Positions 24,119-33,875 of a stretch of DNA of 64,000 nt are shown in pieces. Position 1 is the stretch's first letter, and each line of letters begins with the position of its first letter. The stretch covers positions 28,784 through 92,783 of the forward strand of contig JASEGB010000007.1 in assembly GCA_030018275.1 (NCBI GenBank). Reading direction: 5' to 3'. A program made the translations under genes and the position numbers. Source of the stretch: Actinomycetota bacterium. GTDB lineage: Bacteria > Actinomycetota > Aquicultoria > Subteraquimicrobiales > Subteraquimicrobiaceae. Below the pieces are notes generated by a model. That model made no database searches. It saw only the letters and a program-made list of their open reading frames with translations, and was not told the origin of the DNA.

Positions 24119-25387
24119 TTATCCGATTTCGACGAGTTTTTTTATTTCTCTTAAGCTCCCTTGAGGTAACTCGGCAATGATTGAAGTTCCCCTCGAGGTA
24201 TGTCTTTCGGATATAACATTGCCCTGTTCATATATTTTCTGGATTAGTTCTCCCCTACTAAAGGGTATATGAAGTCGAACTCTAACCACAGCTTCAGTGG
24301 CTCTCTTTTCGATCTCCTCCAATAATTTATTAATCCCTTCACCCGTTAACGCTGAGATGAAGATGCCCTGGGGAAATCTCCTCTTTAACCTTTCTCTATC
24401 TATTTGGCTGAGTTTATCCATTTTATTGAATAGATTAATTCTAGGCTTTTCAACAGCTTCAATCTCCTCAAGAACCCGCTCCACTGCTTTTATCTGCTCC
24501 TCCATTTGAGGATGACTGGCATCGATGATGTGCACGAGTAGATTTGCCTCTCGAACCTCATCTAAAGTTGAACGGAAAGCTGCTATCAATTGATGCGGCA
24601 ACTTTTTGATGAAGCCCACTGTATCGGAGATCACGGCGAGTTGATTATTCGGTAGGATGAGTCGGCGGGTCGTCGAGTCCAGCGTGGCAAATAATTTATC
24701 CTCCACGAATACGCCAGCATTTGTCAAGGTATTTAGTAGAGTCGATTTTCCAGCGTTTGTATAGCCTACTATTGAGGTGCTGAAAATCGATGCCTTCTTA
24801 CGCTTCTTCCGTTGCATGGCGCGGTTTTGCCTGAGGTGCTTGAGTTCCTTATTTAAATGCTGAATTCGATGCCTGATACGACGACGATCTACTTCGAGTT
24901 TGGTTTCTCCAGGTCCTCTGGTACCTATTCCACCACCGAGTCTCGAAAGCTCAATGCCCCTTCCTTTAATTCTTGGGAGGAGGTAAACAAGTTGAGCTAG
25001 CTCAACTTGTAGTTTACCTTCACTTGAATGAGCCCGTTGGGCGAAGATATCCAAAATGAGTGCAGTTCTGTCGATGACCTTCCGTTTTATTATATCCTCG
25101 AGGTTGTGTTGCTGGGATGAGGTTAAATCTTGATCGAAGACGATGAGATCCGCTTCGAGTTTGCATGCTAAATCCCGTATTTCCTCAGCCTTGCCCGGAC
25201 CAATGAACGTTCGAATGTGAGGGGTTTCTCTCTCCTGAATGACTCGAACGACCACCTCTCCCCCGGCTGTAATGACCAGTTGTTCTAACTCATTTAAGGA
25301 TTCTTCTAAATCCCAGGGGCTAAGGGAGGATAACTTTACTGCAACGAGTATGGCCCGTTCTTTTCTCCTGTCTACGATCTCCTCGAT
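24119..25387 (-). CDS. hflX: HflX GTPase; apparent AUC start
   Basis: 422 residues if the conserved N-terminus is included. G-domain motifs: GYTNAGKSTLL, DTVGFIKKLP and NKMD; the preceding HflX domain has FIGPGKAEEI and GGIGTRGPGETKLEVDRRRI. HflX rescues or splits stalled ribosomes, especially under heat stress. The first standard start in frame is GTG 25255, but clear family sequence (ERAILVAVKLSS, LNELEQLVITAGGEV) lies upstream of it. A stop at 25393-25391 closes the frame, leaving ATC at 25387 as the codon 9 bases after a perfect AAGGAGG (25403-25397). No ATG, GTG or TTG is available there. The ribosome-binding site overlaps the dapL stop codon. Confidence 0.85.
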   Translation of the reverse strand: MEEIVDRRKERAILVAVKLSSLSPWDLEESLNELEQLVITAGGEVVVRVIQERETPHIRTFIGPGKAEEIRDLACKLEADLIVFDQDLTSSQQHNLEDIIKRKVIDRTALILDIFAQRAHSSEGKLQVELAQLVYLLPRIKGRGIELSRLGGGIGTRGPGETKLEVDRRRIRHRIQHLNKELKHLRQNRAMQRKKRKKASIFSTSIVGYTNAGKSTLLNTLTNAGVFVEDKLFATLDSTTRRLILPNNQLAVISDTVGFIKKLPHQLIAAFRSTLDEVREANLLVHIIDASHPQMEEQIKAVERVLEEIEAVEKPRINLFNKMDKLSQIDRERLKRRFPQGIFISALTGEGINKLLEEIEKRATEAVVRVRLHIPFSRGELIQKIYEQGNVISERHTSRGTSIIAELPQGSLREIKKLVEIG

Positions 25388-25401
25388 TTTTTATTTCCTC
25401 C

Positions 25402-26562
25402 TTATTTTAAGGCTTTTTCCATCCTCTCCAGCGCCTCTTCGAGGCGATCATCCTTTACCGTTAGCGAAATTCGGATATAACCTTCACCGGATGGACCATA
25501 AGCACTACCAGGCGCAACTACAACTCCGGCTTTCTCTAAAATAATTGTAGCAAACTCTGCTGAGGTTTGCCCACCTGGCACGGTGACCCAAATGTAGATG
25601 GTAGCTTTAGGTTTCGGCATCCCAATCCCGATCTTATTTAATGTATCGATGACCATATCGCGGCGTCGGGCATAGATCTGACACATTTCCCTGGTGCAAC
25701 TCTGAGGTCCTTGAAGTGCTTCAATTCCGGCATATTGAATGGCGTTAAAGATACCCGAATCCACATTGGTTTTAACCTTTCCTAAAGCCTCTATCACTCG
25801 GGCATTTCCCGCAATCCACCCAATTCGCCATCCGGTCATGTTGTAGGTTTTTGATAGAGAATGAAATTCCACGCCGACATCGATTGCTCCGGGGGTTTGC
25901 AGAAAACTGGGGGCGATGTATCCATCGAAAGTTATCTCCGAGTAAGGATTATCGTGGCATACCACTGTACCATGAGTTTTGGCGAAATCCACCACTTTTT
26001 CGAAGAACCCCTCTTTAACAATGGCGGATGTGGGATTATTTGGATAATTCAAGAACATGATCCGCGCTCTATTTGCAACATTTTTATCTATGGCGGAAAG
26101 ATCCGGAATGAAATCATTTTCGGCCAGAAGGGGCATGAAATGGGGCACTCCCCCGGCAAGAATGGTGCCTGTATTATAAACGGGGTAACCAGGATCTGGA
26201 ATCAAGGAAATATCTCCGGGATCAACCAAGGCCAAGAAGATATGGGCGATTCCCTCCTTTGAGCCGATCAAGGGAAGAATTTCCGTCTCCGGATCGAGAT
26301 GCACTTTAAATCTCTTTTCGTACCATTCGGCTATGGCCCTTCTAAACTCGAGCATACCGTAGTAGGAGGGATAGCGATGATTCGCGGGATTATGTGCCTC
26401 TTTACAGAGTTTATTGATTATATGAGTGGGAGTGGGTTCTATGGGATCTCCAATTCCCAGATTAATAACATCTATTCCTCGAGCTTTTTTCTCTTCAATT
26501 TTCTTATCGATCTGTGCAAATAGGTACGGAGGCAAATTTCCAATTCGTTTGGCCAATCTCAA
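25402..26562 (-). CDS. dapL: LL-diaminopimelate aminotransferase
   Basis: 386 residues, TTG start with AAGGGGG 8 bases upstream. Fold-type I PLP enzyme: pyridoxal Lys in [15 protein letters not shown], plus [21 protein letters not shown] and NYPNNPTSA. The sequence is closest in pattern to DapL, which converts tetrahydrodipicolinate directly to LL-diaminopimelate; dapF lies directly upstream in the same transcript, and dapA and dapB occur at 50.5-52.4 kb, which supports this over a generic aspartate aminotransferase. Its stop overlaps the hflX ribosome-binding site. Confidence 0.85.
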   Translation of the reverse strand: MRLAKRIGNLPPYLFAQIDKKIEEKKARGIDVINLGIGDPIEPTPTHIINKLCKEAHNPANHRYPSYYGMLEFRRAIAEWYEKRFKVHLDPETEILPLIGSKEGIAHIFLALVDPGDISLIPDPGYPVYNTGTILAGGVPHFMPLLAENDFIPDLSAIDKNVANRARIMFLNYPNNPTSAIVKEGFFEKVVDFAKTHGTVVCHDNPYSEITFDGYIAPSFLQTPGAIDVGVEFHSLSKTYNMTGWRIGWIAGNARVIEALGKVKTNVDSGIFNAIQYAGIEALQGPQSCTREMCQIYARRRDMVIDTLNKIGIGMPKPKATIYIWVTVPGGQTSAEFATIILEKAGVVVAPGSAYGPSGEGYIRISLTVKDDRLEEALERMEKALK

Positions 26563-26643
26563 GATGATAACCCCCTTCTTTACAGTACTTATTCCATGGA
26601 TCCTGCTTCCTTGATCCGTCCTCTAAACTCTAAAAAAGGTGCT

Positions 26644-27483
26644 TCATATCTCAATGGTACCGGTAAATACTTTTTCCACCGGACCCGCTAAGTATACATG
26701 ATTGTCTTTGGCCCACTCTATGTCAAGCTTACCCCCTGGGAGTTTGACCGTTACCTTTCTTTCGGTGAGTTCATTCTTTATGGCGGCTACCACAGCGGCA
26801 CAGGCACCAGTTCCGCAGGCTAGGGTCTCTCCCACCCCTCGTTCCCATACCCTCAGTTGGATTTGGCGAGAATTTGCAATCTGAGCGAACTCAACGTTAA
26901 CTTTATTGGGAAATATCGGTAGGTTCTCTATTATAGGACCAAGTTTTTTTACGGGAGCCTCCACCACATCCTCGACGAAAATCACACAGTGGGGATTTCC
27001 AATAGAGAGGCAGGTCGCCTTGATGATTTCTTTTCCTAACCATATTGGTTGATTGATGACCTCTTCGCCCTCAGCGATCATTGGAATCAGCTCTGGTTTA
27101 AATGTGGGGGGATTCATATCAACTTTTGCCCCCTTAACCCTTTTGCCTTTGAGAAACAGGTGCACTTCCCGGAGTCCGCTTAAGGTTTCAATAGTCATTG
27201 CCGTTTTAAGGGTGAGACGGCGATCATAAAGGTACTTAGCGAGGCATCGGATGCCATTTCCACACATTTCTGCTTGGGAGCCATCCGAGTTAAAAAAGAG
27301 CATAAAAAAATCTCCACCCTTGGCGGGTCGAACGAGTATCAAACCATCTGCTCCGATACCAAAGCGTCTGTCGCAGATTTTGGTAATTACCTGATGTGAG
27401 AGATCGAGCTGACTTTTTAAATCCTCGATTATTATGAAATCATTGCCCAAACTATGATACTTGGCAAATCTTATTTTGGTCAG
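26644..27483 (-). CDS. dapF: Diaminopimelate epimerase; likely CUG start
   Basis: 279 residues. Both active-site Cys regions are present: AEMCGNGIRC and ACGTGACA. It interconverts LL- and meso-diaminopimelate. The first ATG/GTG/TTG candidate (TTG 27450) would fall inside the conserved FAKYHSLGNDF block, so the start must be earlier. After AGAAGGGGG the - strand reads TTTCATA-CTG-ACC, leaving CTG at 27483 (7-base spacing) or ATA at 27486. CTG is chosen. Followed by dapL on the same strand. Confidence 0.9.
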   Translation of the reverse strand: MTKIRFAKYHSLGNDFIIIEDLKSQLDLSHQVITKICDRRFGIGADGLILVRPAKGGDFFMLFFNSDGSQAEMCGNGIRCLAKYLYDRRLTLKTAMTIETLSGLREVHLFLKGKRVKGAKVDMNPPTFKPELIPMIAEGEEVINQPIWLGKEIIKATCLSIGNPHCVIFVEDVVEAPVKKLGPIIENLPIFPNKVNVEFAQIANSRQIQLRVWERGVGETLACGTGACAAVVAAIKNELTERKVTVKLPGGKLDIEWAKDNHVYLAGPVEKVFTGTIEI

Positions 27484-27528
27484 TATGAAACCCCCTTCTA
27501 AATTCCAAAATGGAATTCGAAAATCAAA

Positions 27529-28470
27529 TTAAATGAATTCTTCTTCCCGGAGGATATCGAGGATCTCTGAAGCGATCTCCTCAACCGATTTACCGGATAC
27601 ATCCATCCACTTTATCCTGGGATCCCGTCGAAACCAAGTGAGCTGCCTTTTTGCAAATTGCCGGGTTCTCTGTTTTATTCTCTTGACGGTCCCCTGCAGA
27701 GAACTTTTGCCCTCCAAATAATCGAGTAATTCCTTGTATCCTAAAGCTTGACTAGAGGTTAATGCTTCCTTATACCCCTTTAAAACAAGTTCCTTTAATT
27801 CCTTCAATAAACCCTTTTCCATCATTTCGTCAACGCGCCTATCTATGTTCGCTTGAAGTTCCTCTCGTGGTAGATTGAGTCCAATGATCTTTACATTGTA
27901 TATCGATTCTCTTTTCCCCCATTCTTTGTGATATTCCGAAAAGGACCTTCCCGTGAGTTTAATGACTTCCAGAGCTCTGATTATCCGCCTCGCATCGTGA
28001 GGATGAATTTTCTTGGCAGCTTGTGGATCTGAATTTTGAAGTTCTCTGTAAAGCCTTTCAAGACCTTCACTTTCTACAAGCTTTTCGAGTTCGCGACGGA
28101 TGGGAGATTTCATCATACCCCATGGAAATTCCAGCTTATCGATGACTGCCCTAATGTACAATCCTGAGCCGCCCACCAGGATGGGGAGTTTCCCCTTTTT
28201 GTGAATCTGCGTTATTACCTCCCTCGCCATTCTTTGATATTCAGCTACGCTAAAATCTTCTTTGAGATCGACGATATCGATTAGATGATGTTTAATTTGT
28301 ACTCTATCACCAAGGTTAGGTTTCGCGGTTCCGATATCCATATCCTTATAAACTTGCATCGAATCGGCCGAGATTATTTCTCCATTTATGCTTTTGGCCA
28401 AAATTATCGCGACTTTACTCTTACCCACAGCGGTGGGTCCGACTATCACGAGCAATTTTTCTTTTCTCAT
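27529..28470 (-). CDS. miaA: tRNA dimethylallyltransferase
   Basis: 313 residues. P-loop VGPTAVGKSKVA, ISADSMQVYKDMDIGTAKP, and HHLIDIVDLKEDFSVAEYQ with GGSGLYIRAVID are the MiaA signatures. It adds a dimethylallyl group to A37 of tRNAs reading UNN codons; MiaB, which acts next in the pathway, is encoded 1.5 kb upstream on the same strand. No strong ribosome-binding site precedes the ATG. Confidence 0.95.
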   Translation of the reverse strand: MRKEKLLVIVGPTAVGKSKVAIILAKSINGEIISADSMQVYKDMDIGTAKPNLGDRVQIKHHLIDIVDLKEDFSVAEYQRMAREVITQIHKKGKLPILVGGSGLYIRAVIDKLEFPWGMMKSPIRRELEKLVESEGLERLYRELQNSDPQAAKKIHPHDARRIIRALEVIKLTGRSFSEYHKEWGKRESIYNVKIIGLNLPREELQANIDRRVDEMMEKGLLKELKELVLKGYKEALTSSQALGYKELLDYLEGKSSLQGTVKRIKQRTRQFAKRQLTWFRRDPRIKWMDVSGKSVEEIASEILDILREEEFI

Positions 28471-28544
28471 ATTAAAAAATTCTACAGTAAATGGAAGTTT
28501 TCAGAAAGTATTTTGTTGGATTAACGGATTGGTGAAAGATTGAT

Positions 28545-29948
28545 TTACCTATAGCGCGCAACCTTGAATCTGTAGAGTTTTACCGGTTCTTCCAGGGGAA
28601 TGCCCGCCTTCTTCCGAGCGATAGCCACTTGTTCTTCTACGGTATTTACCCCCTCTAAATCCGGTAGGAGTAATCCAGTTCGGCCTTTCGACTCCACTAT
28701 CACTCCATATTCCCTTGGATCCAAATTACTTTCATCCGGAATTTCCTCGGGTTCCTCTAAAACGTCCACGGAATAAACCAGGTCGGAAAGCTCTGATGGT
28801 TCAATGGGCCAAAATCGGGGGTCTCTCGTTGCGGAATGAATGGCATTTCTTATTATTTCGCAGGCCAGATTGGGTTGAGTTGGAGCGGTTGTACCGATAC
28901 AACCCCGTAGAGTCCCCTCTTTTTTAATGGAGACGAAGGCACCAGCCCGACGCTTATGCAGATAATCGGGGAGGTCTTCAGAGGGTTTTATTATTTTCCC
29001 TTCCCGAATGTATTTTTCAACGGCTTCTCTGGCGAGCCTGACCGGTGCACTCTCCTTCTCTCTGAGCTCTTTCCGCTCGGCGCATCTTATCTCGGTTAAA
29101 AATTTAAGAAAATCTCGATTTTCATCTCTTTCTAGGGATCTAATGAGGGCTATGAGATAGCCAACTCCAAAGGGTCCTTCATAAGATAAGACCCGAGAAT
29201 CGACTTGGTAGCCATTGAAGGCCCCCACCAGAGCGATGATGGATCTCAAACCACACTCACCGGCTTCTTCTATGAGAGATTTGTCGATGACTAGAAGATC
29301 CTTGAAAGCTGCTCGCTCAAGTAAATCTTTCACCAGGTGATCAAACTCTCTCCCTCGAGGACTGTATCCCCCAGGAGCTTCAGGGGTAAGTCTATGTGAA
29401 AGATCGCCACTGGCAATGAAGGCGACCCTTCGATTTAACCTATCCGAAGCACTCTGAATGGCGACCCCCAGGGAATAGTGTTTGTAATAGCTGAGGTGTG
29501 AAATGGACAGCGAGACCAAGGGGATGTCCAATTCCCGCCTCAGGTAATGGAGAGGCACCAATATTCCATGATCCAATTCGGCTGAGAATTTGAATTCAAA
29601 CCGCAGCTCCTTGCTCAATGTGAATGTTGGAATATTGAGCACCTGGGCCTCGGCCAAGATTTCCTCGACCAATTTAAGATCATTTCTTGCTTTGAAGCTT
29701 ATGGAAGAGGCACCGAATTGGGTCAAGGAGCCCTCGAGTTCGGGATCAACTTTAATGGCTATGGCATCGGAAAAAGCGGGGCTATGGGGTGAAATAAATA
29801 CCAGCGTTTCGGGTTGCATCTTGGCTATTTCACGGGTCAATTCCTTTATGCCTTTTACTGTAGCCTGAATTCGATTTAGATTTTCACGTCCAACTTCGGG
29901 GACGAGGATTGGTGGGTGAGGGACTACGCAACCAATTGCGACCGACAT
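28545..29948 (-). CDS. MEMO1-like / AMMECR1 fusion protein
   Basis: 467 residues. Residues 1-275 resemble the class III extradiol-dioxygenase-like fold of MEMO1/LigB ([37 protein letters not shown], with metal-site His residues). Residues 290-467 are AMMECR1 ([37 protein letters not shown]). These two families and a radical-SAM enzyme form the AmmeMemoRadiSam system of unknown reaction; here two of the three parts are one polypeptide, and the radical-SAM partner is not in the window. AAAAGGAGAG precedes the ATG. Confidence 0.9.
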   Translation of the reverse strand: MSVAIGCVVPHPPILVPEVGRENLNRIQATVKGIKELTREIAKMQPETLVFISPHSPAFSDAIAIKVDPELEGSLTQFGASSISFKARNDLKLVEEILAEAQVLNIPTFTLSKELRFEFKFSAELDHGILVPLHYLRRELDIPLVSLSISHLSYYKHYSLGVAIQSASDRLNRRVAFIASGDLSHRLTPEAPGGYSPRGREFDHLVKDLLERAAFKDLLVIDKSLIEEAGECGLRSIIALVGAFNGYQVDSRVLSYEGPFGVGYLIALIRSLERDENRDFLKFLTEIRCAERKELREKESAPVRLAREAVEKYIREGKIIKPSEDLPDYLHKRRAGAFVSIKKEGTLRGCIGTTAPTQPNLACEIIRNAIHSATRDPRFWPIEPSELSDLVYSVDVLEEPEEIPDESNLDPREYGVIVESKGRTGLLLPDLEGVNTVEEQVAIARKKAGIPLEEPVKLYRFKVARYR

Positions 29949-30015
29949 GGCTCTCTCCTTTTTAATTTATTGTGAATATCGTCCATCGACTGTTGACGAG
30001 CCATCTTTATGACCA

Positions 30016-31344
30016 CTATGCATTTGCATTGGTAAGTGTCCCCACCAGGTACCATGTATGAGCCTCAGCGATGACTACATTGGCCATTTTGTTGATTAAT
30101 TCCCTTGGTCCTTGAAAGTTCACGACCTTGTTCGTTCTCGTCCTTCCGGTGAGAATATTCTTCTCTTTTTTGCTGGGACCTTCCACAAATATCTCTAAAG
30201 TTTTTCCCACCAATTTTCGATTCTGTTCCAAGCAGATTTGACTCTGAAGGGAAACGAGCTTTTTGAATCTCTCGATTTTTACTTCCTGCGGAACTTGAAC
30301 TTCAATTTTCGCCGCCTGCGTTCCAGGTCGGGGAGAATATATGAAGGTAAAAGCCTGATCAAATCGTGCTTTTTCCACTAGATCTATGGTTTCTTGGAAA
30401 TCCTCCTCCGTTTCTCCGGGGAAACCGACCATAATATCGGTGGTGATGCTACACTCCGGGATGGTTTCTCGAACTTTCCGCACCATTTCCAAGTAACGAT
30501 CTTTGGTATAGCCCCTGTTCATCAGCTTCAAAATCCTATCGGAACCAGCCTGTACGGGAAGGTGGAAATGCTCGCAAACCTTATCGCACTCGGCTACCGC
30601 CTTTATGATTTCACCGCTGAGATCTCGAGGGTGCGATGTGGTGAACCTTATCCTTTTAATGCCTTGGATTTTATCGAGTTCCCGTAGGAGGGTGGAAAAT
30701 TGGCTTTTGCCATAGAGATCACGTCCATATGAATTAACGTTTTGACCAAGGAGGGTGATTTCTATTACCCCTTCTTGAGCAAGCTTTCGAACTTCAGAGC
30801 AGATATCCTGCATGGGCCGGCTGATTTCCCTTCCCCTAACATAAGGGACAATGCAATAAGAGCAAAAATTATTGCAACCAATGGTGATGGTAACCCAGGC
30901 GAAATATTTATGCTCCCTCAGGCTTGGGAGTTTCGTTGGCAGGATCTTTGGCTCTTTCCATGTTTCACATATCTTTGCCGAGTTCTCCCTCACCCGCCCA
31001 ATTAAATTGGGAAGGTTGGAGAGGTTGTGGGTTCCAAAGACCAAATCCACGTGAGTGGCTCTTTCCTGGATTTCTCTTCCATCCTTTTGAGCCAGACACC
31101 CTCCCACAGCTAGGATGAGATTGGGTTTCCTTCTCTTGAGGGATTTTAGGGCTCCCACTTGTCCATAGAGTCTATCCTCGGCGTGTTTGCGGACGCAGCA
31201 GGTGTTAAAGATAATGATATCGGCTTCCTCCATACTCCTTGCGGGTTCATAGCCTTCTTGAACCAGCATCCCCGCAATTCTTTCCGAATCATGCTTATTC
31301 ATTTGACAACCAAAGGTTTTCACCAGAAACTTTTCTTGATCCAA
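30016..31344 (-). CDS. miaB: tRNA-2-methylthio-N6-dimethylallyladenosine synthase
   Basis: 442 residues from TTG 31344 (GGGGAG at 8 bases); earlier in-frame starts lack a site. UPF0004 domain with three Cys (KTFGCQMN, NTCCVR, GGCLAQ), radical-SAM Cys cluster CNNFCSYCIVP, and a C-terminal TRAM domain. It methylthiolates i6A37 made by MiaA. Intact, unlike its paralogue rimO at 45.4 kb, which helps in judging the damage there. Confidence 0.95.
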   Translation of the reverse strand: MDQEKFLVKTFGCQMNKHDSERIAGMLVQEGYEPARSMEEADIIIFNTCCVRKHAEDRLYGQVGALKSLKRRKPNLILAVGGCLAQKDGREIQERATHVDLVFGTHNLSNLPNLIGRVRENSAKICETWKEPKILPTKLPSLREHKYFAWVTITIGCNNFCSYCIVPYVRGREISRPMQDICSEVRKLAQEGVIEITLLGQNVNSYGRDLYGKSQFSTLLRELDKIQGIKRIRFTTSHPRDLSGEIIKAVAECDKVCEHFHLPVQAGSDRILKLMNRGYTKDRYLEMVRKVRETIPECSITTDIMVGFPGETEEDFQETIDLVEKARFDQAFTFIYSPRPGTQAAKIEVQVPQEVKIERFKKLVSLQSQICLEQNRKLVGKTLEIFVEGPSKKEKNILTGRTRTNKVVNFQGPRELINKMANVVIAEAHTWYLVGTLTNANA

Positions 31345-31459
31345 GCCATCCACTCCCCGGGCTCGTTTATATTTTAGCACAAAGATTCCTTCCCACTCGG
31401 GTAGGAAAATTTAAAATGCCAAAGATCAAAAATCAAAATTACAGACCAAAATTCAAAAA

Positions 31460-32308
31460 TTATTTTAGGTGAATTTCAGGGGTTATTTTTTGCAGGTCTT
31501 TTAATGTCTTGAGGTTTTCGACTACTTCATCGGGAACTCTTACGGAGCCCATGATAAGTCCCCGGGAGGATCCCAAGCCATGACAATCGGAACCTCCCGT
31601 GATCACGAGTCCATATTCTCGAGCCATTTTGCTATATTTCCTAACGTCATCTGGTGTGTGATTGCTGTGATAGACCTCTAAACCCTGTATCCCATATCTG
31701 ATGAATTCTGGAATCTTTTCATCTACCTGAGAAAGACCGGGATGAGCTAGGATGGCAATTCCTCCTAGCCTTTTTATGAGTTTAATTACATCTTTCGGTG
31801 TATAAACATATTTCTCAATGTAGCAGGGGGCTTTGCGCCCAATATATCTTTCGAAAGCCTCTTCGATACTATCGATGCAACCTTGTTTTACCATAACTCT
31901 GGCTACGTGAGCTCGACCAACTGCACCCTTACCAGCTTCTTGTAAAACATCTTTGAGGGCAATTTCAAGACCCATTTCTTGCAGCCGCTCGACCATTTTC
32001 ACCGCGCGTTCGTATCTCGCTTGACGCAACTTGCTGAGATGTTTGAGGAACCATTCCTGTTTGTAATCGATGAAATAGCCCAAAAAATGAATGTCCCGAC
32101 CCTCTAGGTCGGAACTCAATTCAACAGCGGGAATTACTTCAATATCGAAATCTCCCGCTCTCCTTAAAGCTGGAACTATTCCATCTATACTATCGTGATC
32201 GGTGATCGCAATCGCCGTGAAGTCAAGCTTCACTGCAAATTTAACTAATTCTTCGGGGGAAAATGCACCATCCGAAGCTGTACTGTGAAGATGTAAATCA
32301 ACGCCCAT
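31460..32308 (-). CDS. PHP-domain phosphoesterase
   Basis: 282 residues. Metal motifs of the PHP fold: DLHLHSTASDG, AITDHDS, ILAHPG and GGSDCHG. Layout agrees with the YciV/TrpH branch, whose members act as 3',5'-nucleoside bisphosphate phosphatases or 5'-3' exonucleases on short RNA. Substrate here is inferred only from family. The neighbours spoVS and rny are on the same strand. No clear ribosome-binding site before the ATG. Confidence 0.85.
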   Translation of the reverse strand: MGVDLHLHSTASDGAFSPEELVKFAVKLDFTAIAITDHDSIDGIVPALRRAGDFDIEVIPAVELSSDLEGRDIHFLGYFIDYKQEWFLKHLSKLRQARYERAVKMVERLQEMGLEIALKDVLQEAGKGAVGRAHVARVMVKQGCIDSIEEAFERYIGRKAPCYIEKYVYTPKDVIKLIKRLGGIAILAHPGLSQVDEKIPEFIRYGIQGLEVYHSNHTPDDVRKYSKMAREYGLVITGGSDCHGLGSSRGLIMGSVRVPDEVVENLKTLKDLQKITPEIHLK

Positions 32309-32368
32309 TGTTTTTTGTCGAGAAAATTGTGGGGAAACATCAGGGATAACTTCAGGTTTAGATCGAGT

Positions 32369-32629
32369 TTATCGGGGCTCGACTATAAGTTTAATAGCAG
32401 TTCGCTCTTCGCCATTGATTTCGATGTCGGTGAAGGCAGGAATACAAATTAGATCAAATCCACTGGGTGCTACAAAGCCTCGAGCTATTGCTATGGCCTT
32501 TACCGCTTGATTAAGAGCCCCTGCGCCAATTACTTGGATCTCCGCTCCTCCTTTCTCTCTGAGCACACCAGCTAAAGCACCTGCAACTGCATTTGGATTT
32601 GATTTAGATGAGACTTTAAGCACCTCCAT
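32369..32629 (-). CDS. spoVS: Stage V sporulation protein S
   Basis: 86 residues from ATG 32629, which has AAGGAGG 7 bases upstream. Matches the very conserved SpoVS (Alba-like fold) along its length: LKVSSKSNPNAVAGALAG, AVKAIAIARGFVAP and FTDIEINGEERTAI. In Bacillus it affects spore coat and septation; it also occurs in non-sporing bacteria. It lies between the GHKL ATPase with rny and the PHP gene. Confidence 0.95.
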   Translation of the reverse strand: MEVLKVSSKSNPNAVAGALAGVLREKGGAEIQVIGAGALNQAVKAIAIARGFVAPSGFDLICIPAFTDIEINGEERTAIKLIVEPR

Positions 32630-32724
32630 TTTTCTTCCTCCTTGCATGGATATTACTGCGTAATCATTTAATTCGGTAAACGATGCCTTTATCCTTCAAT
32701 TATTTTGGCTATTTTTAGTTTATT

Positions 32725-33837
32725 TTACCCCTCATCCTCCCCTTCGAGGACAAAAATGATTTTAATCTGGTTCTTTTCCCTCAAAATTTTGGGTTGTTCT
32801 TGTATTTTTAAGAAATACTTCCGTCCTATTTTTTCGAAACTTTCCATGACAGCTTTAACTAAAAAGTCGAGGTCCTCCTGACCTAGATACTTGGCATATT
32901 CTTTGGTCTCGATGGAAATTTCCCTTTGAGTAACGGAGCTAAATTCGTGGAACTGTTTAAAGTGGGACATCAGCGGTAACAAGGGTTTTATCTCAGCGTT
33001 AATGATCCTATGAGCATTCCGTTCGGAGATTTCAAATCCGTAATATTTTCTTGCGATTTCCAAAAGGGATGATATGTCAATGGCACAACCGGTGTATTGC
33101 CAAAGCTTTAAGGAGGAATGCTCAAGGGAGTTTATGACATCGTGGTTTGGGGTATTGAAAATGCTTATCTCCGGTGGTGTATATAAATGATACATTGTGG
33201 ATAAAATTTCTGAAGGTGAACCAAGATATATCTCGAGGTGAGGGTATTCTAAATTGAATTCAATTAGATGCCTAAGTACGTTATTAGGACCTGCGACGAT
33301 GCGTGGTTTACCTTGGCGGAAGTGAATTTTGGGGAAGGTTGATTGATCTCGGCGTTCTGGAAGCTTTCTGGTATCGACTTCGATCTTAAAAACGCTGCCC
33401 TTTTCCGAAAAAGATGAAACGACCCGAGCCTGCTCGACCGATAATTTAACGGAGTACAAGGCCATTCCTCGACCATGTACTCCATACTTATCTAAAACGA
33501 TGTTTTCAAGCTTTGAGGTTACCCGAGGCTGAAAGATTTCATCATGAAGATGCGTGGGGATGCCACATCCATCATCAATGGTAGTGATTTTTCTTAAGTA
33601 ACCCTCTTCCTTGTGGAAGGAAATGAATATCTTGGAGCAACCAGCATCCCGTGAATTCCTCAATAGTTCCACAATAACATCTTCAGCATAGCGGATATCA
33701 TGCTTGGCCTGTCGTCGCTGAGCTTCACTTAAGTTTAGACGAACGAAGCCATTGCCCAAATCCTCTTCTACTTTGAGGTAGTGATCACCGATTAGATCTC
33801 CGACGAAATTTAAGAAATTATCCGAATTCTCGGGCAT
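32725..33837 (-). CDS. Stand-alone GHKL (Bergerat-fold) ATPase of unknown role
   Basis: 370 residues from ATG 33837 (alternative 33852). The N-terminal half has the ATP-binding boxes of HSP90/MutL/histidine-kinase-like proteins: N box VIVELLRNSRDAG, G1 DDGCGIP and G2 YGVHGRGMALYSVKL. No His-kinase dimerisation domain, membrane segment or MutL-type C-terminus is visible. The C-terminal 200 residues are mixed alpha/beta and unrecognised. Placement between rny and spoVS, possibly in one transcript, is the only clue to function. Confidence 0.7.
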   Translation of the reverse strand: MPENSDNFLNFVGDLIGDHYLKVEEDLGNGFVRLNLSEAQRRQAKHDIRYAEDVIVELLRNSRDAGCSKIFISFHKEEGYLRKITTIDDGCGIPTHLHDEIFQPRVTSKLENIVLDKYGVHGRGMALYSVKLSVEQARVVSSFSEKGSVFKIEVDTRKLPERRDQSTFPKIHFRQGKPRIVAGPNNVLRHLIEFNLEYPHLEIYLGSPSEILSTMYHLYTPPEISIFNTPNHDVINSLEHSSLKLWQYTGCAIDISSLLEIARKYYGFEISERNAHRIINAEIKPLLPLMSHFKQFHEFSSVTQREISIETKEYAKYLGQEDLDFLVKAVMESFEKIGRKYFLKIQEQPKILREKNQIKIIFVLEGEDEG

Positions 33838-33875
33838 CTTATGGCCTCGCATTTAGTGGTCAAAATTAAAGGGTT

